Origin: Algivirga pacifica
Lineage (GTDB): Bacteria; Bacteroidota; Bacteroidia; Cytophagales; Flammeovirgaceae
Length of the DNA stretch: 28,664 nucleotides
Direction of reading: 5' to 3'
Assembly (NCBI RefSeq): GCF_039543525.1
Contig: NZ_BAABJX010000071.1
Location: forward strand, 1-28,664
In this document: positions 1-7,575 of the stretch, one piece after another
Layout of the letters: every line of letters starts with the position of its first letter
How positions within the stretch are numbered: the stretch's first letter is position 1
Position numbers and translations under genes: made by a program
The notes under the pieces: generated by a model
What the model was told of the DNA's origin: nothing
Seen by the model: the letters and a program-made list of their open reading frames with translations, nothing else
The model's database searches: none

Positions 1-61
1 TCCGTACGCAGGGTGGTGTGAGAGGACAGGTAGGGAACTAATCCCTACCTTCCTACTCGAT
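1..61 (+). mobile_element. Group II intron 3' end (partial domain V and domain VI)
   Basis: The first 61 bases resemble the 3' terminus of bacterial group II introns: a CCGTACG-type strand as in domain V, a GTGTGAGAGGAC linker, then a domain VI hairpin (AGGTAGGG at 28-35 pairing with CCCTACCT at 43-50), followed by CCT and the terminal CTACTCGAT. An unpaired A about seven bases from the end would be the branch point. The rest of the intron and any reverse transcriptase lie outside the window, so mobility cannot be judged. The call rests on remembered consensus and stem geometry, not on a covariance-model hit. Confidence 0.6.
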
Positions 62-330
62 TGACTAAAAAAAATGATCCTTATATAATCCATTTTTTTT
101 GATAAAAATTCATTTTTTACCTAATTACAGTTATTGAAAAAGACATCATTCATTCATTTAAAAAGGAACCCTAAAAATTAAAAACTTCATTGCTGATAGT
201 AGAATTTATTGAACCTCTCTTATATATTTGGTAGATTTTTCACGGCAAAATGATAGAGATTCTTAATTTTTCACAATTGAGAATCTATTTCTATTAGGGT
301 CCATCCTGAGAAACAAAATAAACGAATCTA
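62..330. other. AT-rich intergenic region upstream of fabH
   Basis: No ORF of note is seen. It holds a TAnnTTTG-like box (TATATTTG, 223-230) and an 11-bp inverted repeat with one mismatch (257-267 with 276-286, sequence AGATTCTTAAT and its partner) about 45 bases before fabH. The hairpin could be a leader structure or an operator. No rpmF or plsX, the usual upstream partners of fabH, is present; they would lie beyond the intron. Confidence 0.4.
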
Positions 331-1320
331 ATGAACAAGAAGATCAGAGCAGCGATTACAGGTGTAGGAGGCTACGTTCCAGAATATGTATTGACGAACG
401 AAGAGCTTTCTACCATGGTAGAGACAAATAACGAATGGATTCTGGAGAGAACAGGAATCAAGGAAAGAAGAATTCTGAAAGGAGAGCGAGGAACATCCTA
501 TATGGGTGCGAAGGCAGTTCAGGAACTATTGGAGAAAACGGGAACAAAGCCGGAAGAAGTAGATTTGATCATTTGTGCTACCGTGACACCAGATATGGTC
601 TTCCCCGCAACAGCCAATTTGATTGCTGCAGAAGTTGGTGCATTCAATGCGTTCAGCTATGATATTGCAGCGGCTTGTTCAGGGTTCTTATATGCAATGA
701 GTACAGGTTCCCAGTTTATCAGCAGTGGCACCTATAAGAAAGTAATTGTAGTGGGTGCAGATAAGATGTCTAGCATCATCGATTATGAAGATCGTACAAC
801 TTGTATTCTTTTTGGAGATGGGGCAGGTGCAGTGATGCTTGAGCCTACAGAAGAAGAATATGGTGTAATGGACTTTGTATTGAAATCAGACGGTAGAGGT
901 GGAGATGCATTGAAAATGCCAGCAGGAGGGAGTTTGAAACCAGCTTCTATTGAAACAGTACAAAACAGAGAGCACTTTGCTAAGCAAGATGGAAGAACGG
1001 TCTTCAAGCATGCAGTATCCAATATGGCAGGAGTATCTGCAGAGGTTATGGAGCGCAATAACCTTACTGGGGATGATGTTGCTTGGTTGGTACCACATCA
1101 GGCTAATAAGCGTATTATTGATGCTACAGCAAACCGTATGAACATCGGTCCGGAGAAGGTAATGTTGAATATTGAAAAGTATGGCAACACTACCGCTGCA
1201 ACCTTGCCTTTGTGTCTATGGGACTATGAGAATCAGCTAAATAAGGGAGATAATATTGTTTTTGCAGCTTTTGGTGGCGGTTTCACTTGGGGTGCCCTTT
1301 ACTTAAAATGGGCCTATTAA
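331..1320 (+). CDS. fabH: Beta-ketoacyl-ACP synthase III
   Basis: Condenses an acyl-CoA primer with malonyl-ACP to start type II fatty-acid synthesis in the cytoplasm. The 329 residues match the usual FabH length. The Cys-His-Asn triad is visible: Cys116 in AAACSGF, His256 in VPHQANKRI and Asn286 in GNTTAA. The C-terminal FAAFGGGFTWGA glycine loop is also typical. The ATG follows the A-rich leader AAACAAAATAAACGAATCTA, normal for Bacteroidota. It heads a codirectional group with efp, accB and accC, a neighbourhood common in this phylum. The acyl-CoA preference (acetyl or branched) cannot be read from sequence alone. Confidence 0.96.
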   Translation: MNKKIRAAITGVGGYVPEYVLTNEELSTMVETNNEWILERTGIKERRILKGERGTSYMGAKAVQELLEKTGTKPEEVDLIICATVTPDMVFPATANLIAAEVGAFNAFSYDIAAACSGFLYAMSTGSQFISSGTYKKVIVVGADKMSSIIDYEDRTTCILFGDGAGAVMLEPTEEEYGVMDFVLKSDGRGGDALKMPAGGSLKPASIETVQNREHFAKQDGRTVFKHAVSNMAGVSAEVMERNNLTGDDVAWLVPHQANKRIIDATANRMNIGPEKVMLNIEKYGNTTAATLPLCLWDYENQLNKGDNIVFAAFGGGFTWGALYLKWAY

Positions 1321-1419
1321 TAACTAAAAACAGCGTTTTTTAGGGTATTTTTTATAAATTAGCCGCTTCAAATTACATTATTACACAAATTAGTGATATC
1401 GCACTAGAAAGCTAATTGT

Positions 1420-1989
1420 ATGGCATCTACATCAGATTTTAGAAATGGCCTGTGTATTGAGTTTAACCATGACATCTATGCCATCGTTGAATTCCAGCAC
1501 GTAAAGCCAGGAAAAGGACCAGCTTTCGTAAGAACAAAGCTGAAAAGTATCAGAACAGGCAAGGTTATTGATAACACTTTCCCTTCTGGTCACAAAGTAA
1601 CGACCGCAAGGATTGAAAGAAGAAAGCATCAATTCCTTTACAGGGACGATATGGGATTGAACTTCATGGATACGGATACTTACGAGCAGGTAATCGTTCA
1701 GCCAGCAATGTTGGAAAACAACGACTTGTTGAAAGATGGAGAATTTGCTGATATTCTATTCCACGTGGAGAACAACGACGAGATTATCGGTGCAGAACTT
1801 CCTCAGTTCGTAGAGCTGGAAGTAGTATACACTGAGCCAGGCGTTAAAGGCGATACTGCTACCAATGCAACAAAGCCTGTGAAACTGGAAACAGGAGCCG
1901 AGATTCAAGCACCTTTATTTATCAACCAGGAGGATGTTTTGAAGATTGATACCAAAACACGTTCATATGTTGAAAGAGTGAAGAGATAA
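1420..1989 (+). CDS. efp: Translation elongation factor P
   Basis: EF-P binds the ribosome between the P and E sites and relieves stalling at polyproline stretches. The 189-residue protein has the full three-domain layout: N-terminal KOW-like domain (about 1-65), central OB domain (about 66-130) and C-terminal OB domain ending in SYVERVKR. The loop that reaches the peptidyl-transferase centre is KPGKGPAF, with Lys32 at the position modified in E. coli. No modification enzyme is encoded nearby, so the state of Lys32 is unknown. It sits between fabH and accB and ends in its own hairpin terminator. AccB, the next gene, has an Ala/Pro-rich linker with several short proline runs. Confidence 0.95.
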   Translation: MASTSDFRNGLCIEFNHDIYAIVEFQHVKPGKGPAFVRTKLKSIRTGKVIDNTFPSGHKVTTARIERRKHQFLYRDDMGLNFMDTDTYEQVIVQPAMLENNDLLKDGEFADILFHVENNDEIIGAELPQFVELEVVYTEPGVKGDTATNATKPVKLETGAEIQAPLFINQEDVLKIDTKTRSYVERVKR

Positions 1990-1997
1990 TCACTTTT

Positions 1998-2030
1998 AAA
2001 AGCCGGAAAATCAATACTTTCCGGCTTTTT
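1998..2030 (+). terminator. Rho-independent terminator after efp
   Basis: A 12-bp perfect stem (AAAAGCCGGAAA, 1998-2009, with TTTCCGGCTTTT, 2018-2029) and an 8-base loop end in a T run, 9 bases after the efp stop. It separates fabH-efp from accBC, which therefore likely has its own promoter in 2031-2142. Confidence 0.85.
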
Positions 2031-2142
2031 AAACGTACAGACAACTTTTAGAAATCTATTAAACGGAGATTATCATATTACGATAAATCATCCCAACACA
2101 CGATATATACATTAAACTTAATCTCACAAATAATATCATACT

Positions 2143-2667
2143 ATGAAAGCACCAGAAATTAAAGACCTTATCAATTTTATTGCTAGTTCAGGCTTACAAG
2201 AAGTTGACGTAGAAACAGCTGAAATCAAGCTACACATTAAGAGAAATATCGATCAGGCAGCAGCTTCTTCTTTCCGTTCAGAAATCCCTACTTCGATGCC
2301 TGTAGCAGCTCCAGCTCCAGTGGCGGCTCCAGTAGCGACAGAGGCTCCAGCAGTTGAAACACCTGCGGCGGCTCCAGCACCAGCTCCAGCGGCAGCAGAG
2401 GCTCCAGTAGCAGAAGATACATCTAACTATATCGAAATTAAGTCACCTATGATTGGTACATTCTATACTTCTCCAAATCCTGATTCTCCAGTGTTTGTTG
2501 AGGTAGGAGATACGGTTAAGAAAGGTGATACGGTTTGTATCGTTGAGGCGATGAAATTATTCAATGAAATTGAATCAGAGGTATCTGGTAAAATCGTAAA
2601 GATTTTGGTGGAAAATGCTTCTCCAGTAGAGTACGATCAGCCATTGTTCTTGGTAGATCCAGCTTAA
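2143..2667 (+). CDS. accB: Biotin carboxyl carrier protein of acetyl-CoA carboxylase
   Basis: Carries biotin between biotin carboxylase and carboxyltransferase in the first committed step of fatty-acid synthesis. The 174 residues comprise a short N-terminal region (1-42), an Ala/Pro-rich flexible linker (about 50-92) and a C-terminal biotinyl domain (about 95-172). The biotin-accepting lysine is Lys138 in VEAMKLFNEI. Residue IESEVSGKI after it and the PMIGTFY motif before it are typical of AccB rather than of pyruvate carboxylase. It lies 60 bp upstream of accC in the same direction, so the two are probably one operon. Confidence 0.96.
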   Translation: MKAPEIKDLINFIASSGLQEVDVETAEIKLHIKRNIDQAAASSFRSEIPTSMPVAAPAPVAAPVATEAPAVETPAAAPAPAPAAAEAPVAEDTSNYIEIKSPMIGTFYTSPNPDSPVFVEVGDTVKKGDTVCIVEAMKLFNEIESEVSGKIVKILVENASPVEYDQPLFLVDPA

Positions 2668-2727
2668 GCAATAGCTATACGATACTGTAACTGAAGATAT
2701 TTTTTACTAACTAAAACTTGTAAGGTC

Positions 2728-4071
2728 GTGTTTAAAAAAATACTTATAGCCAACAGGGGAGAGATCGCTTTACGTGTTATTAGAACCTGTCAGGAGATGG
2801 GGATTAAAACCGTAGCAGTCTACTCTACTGCTGATAAAGATAGTTTGCATGTTCGCTTTGCGGATGAAGCCGTATGTATTGGCCCTCCTCAAGGAACATT
2901 GTCTTACTTGAATATTCCTAATATCATTGCAGCAGCAGAAATCACCAATGCTGATGCGATTCACCCAGGATATGGATTCCTAGCTGAAAACGCAGAGTTT
3001 TCTGCGATCTGTGCTGAAAATAATATCAAATTTATCGGTGCTTCTGCTGACATGATCAACAGAATGGGAGATAAGGCAACAGCCAAAGCAACCATGAAAA
3101 GCGCCGGAGTACCTTTGGTACCGGGTTCTGATGGACTATTGTCTACGGTAGAAGAAGGATTGAAAATTGCAGAGGAAATCAAATACCCTGTAATCCTGAA
3201 AGCAACAGCAGGTGGTGGTGGTCGTGGTATGCGTATCATCAACGAGCCATCAGAGTTCCAAAAAGCATGGGACAGCGCTCGTCAAGAGGCTGGCGCAGCA
3301 TTTGGTAACGATGGAATGTACCTGGAGAAATTCGTTGTGAATCCTAGACACGTAGAAATTCAAGTCGTAGGAGACTCTAGAGGTAGAGCTTGTCACTTAT
3401 CTGAGAGAGATTGCTCTATTCAGAGACGTCACCAGAAGTTGATCGAGGAGACTCCTTCTCCAGCGATTACTCCAGAGATTCGTGAAGCAATGGGACAAGC
3501 AGCCATTAAAGGTGCTGAGGCCATTGGTTACGAAGGAGCGGGTACCGTAGAATTCCTGTTGGACGCTAACGGAGACTTCTACTTTATGGAGATGAACACC
3601 CGTATTCAGGTAGAGCACCCTGTAACTGAGCAGGTAACAGGATTTGACCTAATCAAGGAGCAAATTAAAGTGGCTGCAGGAGAGCCTATTTCTGGAAAGA
3701 ACTACTATCCTAAAGCTTACTCTATCGAATGTCGTATCAATGCGGAGGATCCTGAAAACGATTTCCGTCCTTGTCCAGGTAAAATCATCTCGTTGCATTT
3801 ACCAGGTGGCGCAGGAGTACGTGTAGATTCTCACGTATATGCTGGATACACGATTCCTCCATACTATGATTCGATGATTGCGAAATTGATCGTAACAGCT
3901 GATTCAAGAGAGGAAGCAATCTTGAGAATGAAACGTGCCTTGAACGAGTTTGTGATTGAAGGAGTGAAAACTACTATTCCTTTCCACCTGAAAATGATGG
4001 ACAACGATCAGTTCAAGTCAGGTGACTTCACTACGAAGTTCTTGGATGACAATCCATACGAAACGTTATAA
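2728..4071 (+). CDS. accC: Biotin carboxylase subunit of acetyl-CoA carboxylase
   Basis: ATP-grasp enzyme that carboxylates the biotin of AccB with bicarbonate. The 447 residues equal the usual AccC length, and there is no fused carrier domain. Visible motifs are the N-terminal ILIANRGEIA, the glycine-rich ATP loop GGGGRGM (162-168), the RRHQK segment with Lys237, and the MNTRIQVEH motif (289-297) with catalytic Arg292. The start is GTG at 2728: the protein begins MFKKILIANRGEIAL, where the family usually begins, so GTG is preferred over any later ATG. It is followed by a strong terminator. Confidence 0.96.
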   Translation: MFKKILIANRGEIALRVIRTCQEMGIKTVAVYSTADKDSLHVRFADEAVCIGPPQGTLSYLNIPNIIAAAEITNADAIHPGYGFLAENAEFSAICAENNIKFIGASADMINRMGDKATAKATMKSAGVPLVPGSDGLLSTVEEGLKIAEEIKYPVILKATAGGGGRGMRIINEPSEFQKAWDSARQEAGAAFGNDGMYLEKFVVNPRHVEIQVVGDSRGRACHLSERDCSIQRRHQKLIEETPSPAITPEIREAMGQAAIKGAEAIGYEGAGTVEFLLDANGDFYFMEMNTRIQVEHPVTEQVTGFDLIKEQIKVAAGEPISGKNYYPKAYSIECRINAEDPENDFRPCPGKIISLHLPGGAGVRVDSHVYAGYTIPPYYDSMIAKLIVTADSREEAILRMKRALNEFVIEGVKTTIPFHLKMMDNDQFKSGDFTTKFLDDNPYETL

Positions 4072-4140
4072 GCTTACTTTTTAGACAGTAAGGCTTTCGG
4101 TTCCGTAATTAAACGGAAAAAATATAGATGCATACAGGTA

Positions 4141-4170
4141 AAGGCAATCCAGTAATGGATTGCCTTTTTT
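4141..4170 (+). terminator. Rho-independent terminator after accC
   Basis: A 10-bp perfect stem (AAGGCAATCC, 4141-4150, with GGATTGCCTT, 4157-4166), a 6-base loop and a run of T. It lies 70 bases after the accC stop and closes the accBC unit. Confidence 0.85.
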
Positions 4171-4193
4171 CGTGGAATACCCTTATATTCATT

Positions 4194-4350
4194 TTGTTGA
4201 ATCGTTGATTCGTTGAATTGAGCTTCGCTCCATTACATGGCGTCTTGATTCGAGTTGAATTGTTGTGTGAGTACCAATATCAATCAACAGTTCAACTCGA
4301 ATCAACGATTCAACTCAATACGAAGTATTGAAATTCAACGGTTCAACAAC
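4194..4350. repeat. Complex intergenic inverted repeat (element A)
   Basis: Nested inverted repeats made of recurring GTTGAATC/GATTCAAC-type words. Arms 4197-4210 and 4300-4313 are perfect over 14 bp; arms 4247-4265 and 4285-4303 match over 19 bp with one mismatch. It also holds two mini-hairpins, GAGCTTCGCTC (4220-4230) and CAATACGAAGTATTG (4316-4330). Both words recur in element B, and AATTGAGCTTCGCTC is also in element C. No ORF is seen. It fills the gap between accC and the outer-membrane protein gene. Confidence 0.8.
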
Positions 4351-4377
4351 TATTAATAACCTATCAATTACATAGCT

Positions 4378-5037
4378 ATGAATAATAACCCATTAAAGTT
4401 TGTACTATTGGTACTGTTTACCCTAATCACCTTTCAAGGATATAGCCAGCGCATAGAGGTCACAGGATTTGGAGGCTTTCAGTTTGGAGGAAGTATTGAT
4501 TTTATTGAAGGAGACCTGAAGATCAAGGATAATGGAAACTATGGTGGTATGATTGATTTTGCCATCACACCAAGAGTAATGCTGGAGTTAGGATATACCC
4601 GTATGGATACTCGGGCAGAATGGCGCCCTTACCCATTTTATCAAGCGCCACCGTTCAATTATGAGCGTAGGGACTTTGGAGCTTCGGTAGAATATTTTCA
4701 AATAGGTTCTTTGAAAAACTTCGGGGATCCAGATGGGGCATTTATTCCTTTTAGTCTTCTAACAGCTGGGTTAGTCCGCTTCAATGATAAAGAATTCAGA
4801 GGAGAAGACACCTGGCGTTTTTCCGTACTACTAGGAGGGGGGATGAAATATTTTATCAATGATATAGTTGGCATTCGACTACAAGGACGACTCATGCTCC
4901 CGATGTTCTTTGACGGTGTTGGAGGATATGTGGGAATTGGTACTGGAGGACCATCCACTGGCTTAGGAGTGAATACTACGATACCGATTGTCCAGGGAGA
5001 TATTACGGGAGGATTGGTGTTTCGGATAAGAAAATAA
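4378..5037 (+). CDS. Outer-membrane beta-barrel protein
   Basis: 219 residues with a cleavable signal peptide (1 to about 24; hydrophobic stretch FVLLVLFTLITF, likely cleavage after YSQ). The mature part is rich in glycine and aromatic residues in alternating patterns (GFGGFQFGGS, GGMIDFAITPRVMLELGYTRM) and ends in a strand-like GGLVFRIRK, as in small 8- to 10-strand barrels of Bacteroidota. The likely place is the outer membrane; no substrate or partner can be inferred. The ATG is preceded by AATAACCTAT, a leader word also found before the secreted protein gene at 7576. It converges on the metallopeptidase gene. Confidence 0.75.
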   Translation: MNNNPLKFVLLVLFTLITFQGYSQRIEVTGFGGFQFGGSIDFIEGDLKIKDNGNYGGMIDFAITPRVMLELGYTRMDTRAEWRPYPFYQAPPFNYERRDFGASVEYFQIGSLKNFGDPDGAFIPFSLLTAGLVRFNDKEFRGEDTWRFSVLLGGGMKYFINDIVGIRLQGRLMLPMFFDGVGGYVGIGTGGPSTGLGVNTTIPIVQGDITGGLVFRIRK

Positions 5038-5043
5038 AATGGT

Positions 5044-5097
5044 GAGTCATGAGTTATGAGTTTTAAATTTCAACTCATAACTCATAACTCATAACTC
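5044..5097. terminator. Inverted tandem-word repeat between convergent genes (element D)
   Basis: Left arm words GAGTCAT and GAGTTAT (5044-5062) face a right arm with three tandem ATAACTC-type units (5072-5097). The folded stem would be about 20 bp with an AT-rich loop. It lies exactly between the stops of two convergent genes, so a bidirectional terminator is plausible although there is no clean T run. The unequal number of words in the two arms is unusual for a terminator. Confidence 0.6.
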
Positions 5098-5101
5098 AGT
5101 A

Positions 5102-5968
5102 TCACTGTATTGCTTCAAACGTATTTCCCTGTCTCACATCTCCAGTCTCATACCCTTTCCTGAACCATTTCATACGCTGTTCGGAGGTTCCATGCGTAAA
5201 GGCATCTGGCACAACATAGCCCTGAGCCTGTTTTTGTAAGCGGTCATCTCCAATCGCGTTGGCAGCATTGATTGCTTCCTCCAGATCACCGGATTCCATA
5301 ATATCTTTCATCTCATCAGCATGTCGTGCCCATACTCCGGCATAAAAGTCCGCTTGAAGCTCCAACTTCACGGAAAGCTTATTGTATTCTTTTTTACTTA
5401 TTCTTCCGGATTGCCCATGTACTTTGTCAGTAGTTCCCAGTAGATGCTGTACATGATGCCCCACTTCATGGGCAATAACATAAGCCATCGCAAAGTCCCC
5501 AGGAGCTCCAAAACGATTTCTCAGTTCGTCATAAAAGCTAAGGTCTATATAGATGGTTTGGTCTGCCGGACAGTAAAAAGGGCCGGTAGCAGCACTTGCA
5601 TTACCACAGCCTGAACGGGTAGCACTCGTAAACATGATTAACTTAGGTTCTTTGTAGGTTAAATTATTCTCCCGAAAAAGTTTATTCCAGACATCCTCTG
5701 TATCCGCCTGTACTACCGAAACAAACTCTGCAAGCTCATCTTCTTCTGCTGATGGGGTATATTGACTACCTCTGTGACTTTCCGTTGTTACATTCGTCAC
5801 TGTATTTACTAAACCTAAATACTGTAAGGGGTTGCCTCCTAGTACAAAGGATAAAACAATAGCGATTAAAAGACCACCAAGTCCCAATGTATTTCGTTTA
5901 CCACCTCCTCCTGTTGACCTTCGCTTGTCAACGGTGTTTTGACTTTTTCTTCTTCCTTTCCAACGCAT
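5102..5968 (-). CDS. Neutral zinc metallopeptidase, YpfJ family
   Basis: 288-residue putative membrane-anchored zinc protease. A basic N-terminus (1-27, RWKGRRKSQ) precedes one membrane segment (about 29-44), then the catalytic domain with the HEVGHH zincin motif at 167-172 (two His ligands and the catalytic Glu). Upstream features typical of the family are SATRSGCGNASAATGPFYCPADQTIY (about 114-140, with a Cys pair), and downstream ELQADFYAGVW supplies the likely third ligand region. Length and layout fit the YpfJ family (named from memory). Substrate and biological role are not known. The C-terminal part should face the periplasm. It is transcribed divergently from the helicase gene. Confidence 0.88.
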   Translation of the reverse strand: MRWKGRRKSQNTVDKRRSTGGGGKRNTLGLGGLLIAIVLSFVLGGNPLQYLGLVNTVTNVTTESHRGSQYTPSAEEDELAEFVSVVQADTEDVWNKLFRENNLTYKEPKLIMFTSATRSGCGNASAATGPFYCPADQTIYIDLSFYDELRNRFGAPGDFAMAYVIAHEVGHHVQHLLGTTDKVHGQSGRISKKEYNKLSVKLELQADFYAGVWARHADEMKDIMESGDLEEAINAANAIGDDRLQKQAQGYVVPDAFTHGTSEQRMKWFRKGYETGDVRQGNTFEAIQ

Positions 5969-6111
5969 TTTATCTAGAATAACGTGATTTAAGACTTATT
6001 TACATTTTCAATACTCATAATACCCCCTTAAAAGTTCCTGAATATAAGAGTAGTCGCATTTCTATGGCTATAGTTTGTTATAAGGTATAGAGACAAATAG
6101 GTTATAATCCG

Positions 6112-6119
6112 TATTTTTG
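6112..6119 (+). promoter_or_regulatory. Putative -7 box of the helicase gene
   Basis: TATTTTTG matches the Bacteroidota TAnnTTTG consensus and ends four bases before the ATG at 6124. If used, transcription would start at or next to the start codon, giving a leaderless mRNA. A clear -33 TTTG at the usual 19-21 bp spacing is not seen. Confidence 0.5.
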
Positions 6120-6123
6120 TACC

Positions 6124-7371
6124 ATGAAATTTGAGAGATATCAATTAGATAATAATATTGTTCGTGCCCTTCAGGAGGAGCGCATGATTAGAGCAACAGA
6201 TATTCAGCATAAATCCATTCCTCATATTTTGGAAGGAGAGGATCTATTAGCCATAGCACAAACCGGTACCGGAAAAACCGCTGCTTATGTTATTCCTATT
6301 TTGCAAAAATTGGCGCGTCAGCGTTCAAGGGATAAAGGAATTCAAGCATTAGTGATGGTGCCTACCCGAGAACTAGCAAAGCAGACAGCTAAAACCTTTC
6401 AGGTACTAAGTAAGCACTTGAAAATTAAGACGACAGCGGTATTTGGTGGAGTAGAGCAAGACCCCCAGATTGATCGATTGAGAAAAGGAACCAATATTTT
6501 GGTGGCTACCCCAGGGCGGATGTTTGACTTGAAAAGTCAAGGGTATATTTCTTTTGAACAGGTAGAAACCGTTGTGGTGGATGAGGCTGATCAAATGCTA
6601 GACAGAGGATTCTTGAATGATATCTTGCAAATGATCAGTGTAATGCCTTCCAAAAGACAGACGTTATTCTTTTCTGCTACGATTGATAAGCATATCAAGA
6701 AGCTTGCCTATCGTTTGGTGAATCAGAAGGCGATTCGTATACAAATTGCACCAGAGGACAAGATCACCAAAAATGTAGATCATGGTGTAGCTATGATCGA
6801 CATGGATGATAAGCGACTATACCTGGAGCAAATGGTGAAGGCCAATGATGATAAGCGCATTATAGCCTTTGTAAGAACGAAAGTAAGGGCCGAAAGGGTA
6901 CAAAAAGCTATGGAACGTGTAGGTATTGAAGCATTTGCCCTGCACGGAGGTATTGAGCAAAAAGATCGTGAAGAACGTTTACAAATTTTCAGAGAAGGAA
7001 AGGTTAAGTTGCTGATTGCAACGGATGTTGTCGCCAGGGGAATTGACGTAAAAGGAGTGGAGTATGTCGTAAACTACGATATGCCGGAAGTTCCTGAAAA
7101 CTATGTGCACCGTGTAGGACGTACGGGACGTGGTGAGGCAAAAGGTGTAGCCATCTCGTTTTGCGATAAAGGGGAGCTTCCTTTACTACAAGAAGTAGAG
7201 GAACTATTGGATAAAAAAATCGCAAGGATGGAGAAAGATGAAATTCATCTGGACAATTTAAGGCCAAAAGAAGAAAAAGGAGACTGGAAAGCTGTGATGG
7301 AAGAAATTCAGGATCTAGAGTATGAAATCAAAGAAAAGAAGAAGAAAAAGAAAAATAGAAAGAAGCGTTAA
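6124..7371 (+). CDS. DEAD-box ATP-dependent RNA helicase
   Basis: 415-residue SF2 helicase that unwinds or remodels RNA, for example in ribosome assembly or mRNA decay. All core motifs are visible: Q-motif region around TDIQHKSIP, motif I AQTGTGKT (45-52), Ia PTRELA (80-85), DEAD (153-156), SAT (184-186), and motif VI HRVGRTGR (329-336). The C-terminus is a Lys-rich tail (about 401-415) expected to bind RNA. It most resembles the RhlE-type group, but a precise subfamily name would be a guess. A strong terminator follows. The gene is transcribed away from the metallopeptidase, with 155 bp between starts. Confidence 0.93.
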   Translation: MKFERYQLDNNIVRALQEERMIRATDIQHKSIPHILEGEDLLAIAQTGTGKTAAYVIPILQKLARQRSRDKGIQALVMVPTRELAKQTAKTFQVLSKHLKIKTTAVFGGVEQDPQIDRLRKGTNILVATPGRMFDLKSQGYISFEQVETVVVDEADQMLDRGFLNDILQMISVMPSKRQTLFFSATIDKHIKKLAYRLVNQKAIRIQIAPEDKITKNVDHGVAMIDMDDKRLYLEQMVKANDDKRIIAFVRTKVRAERVQKAMERVGIEAFALHGGIEQKDREERLQIFREGKVKLLIATDVVARGIDVKGVEYVVNYDMPEVPENYVHRVGRTGRGEAKGVAISFCDKGELPLLQEVEELLDKKIARMEKDEIHLDNLRPKEEKGDWKAVMEEIQDLEYEIKEKKKKKKNRKKR

Positions 7372-7377
7372 AAACTT

Positions 7378-7412
7378 AAGCTTTTCCTTATAAAAAGGAA
7401 AAGCTTTTTTTC
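7378..7412 (+). terminator. Rho-independent terminator after the helicase gene
   Basis: A 12-bp perfect stem (AAGCTTTTCCTT, 7378-7389, with AAGGAAAAGCTT, 7395-7406) followed by TTTTTT. It lies 6 bases after the stop codon. Confidence 0.85.
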
Positions 7413-7575
7413 TGTGTACAAAAAATGAAAATGTTGCACTATTTCATTAAAACCTCTAAAAGCCAGCAAGTTAGTAATGTGAGTCGCATGACTTTTGCTA
7501 TATTATTTATAGCAGCACTATAACAAGATACATAGAATGTCTCATGTACTAATTAACCCAAACTATCAATAACCT

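Noticed and set aside
4194..4350. CRISPR-like array of repeated GTTGAATC words
   Set aside because: Repeats are short, inverted and without regular unique spacers; no cas genes.
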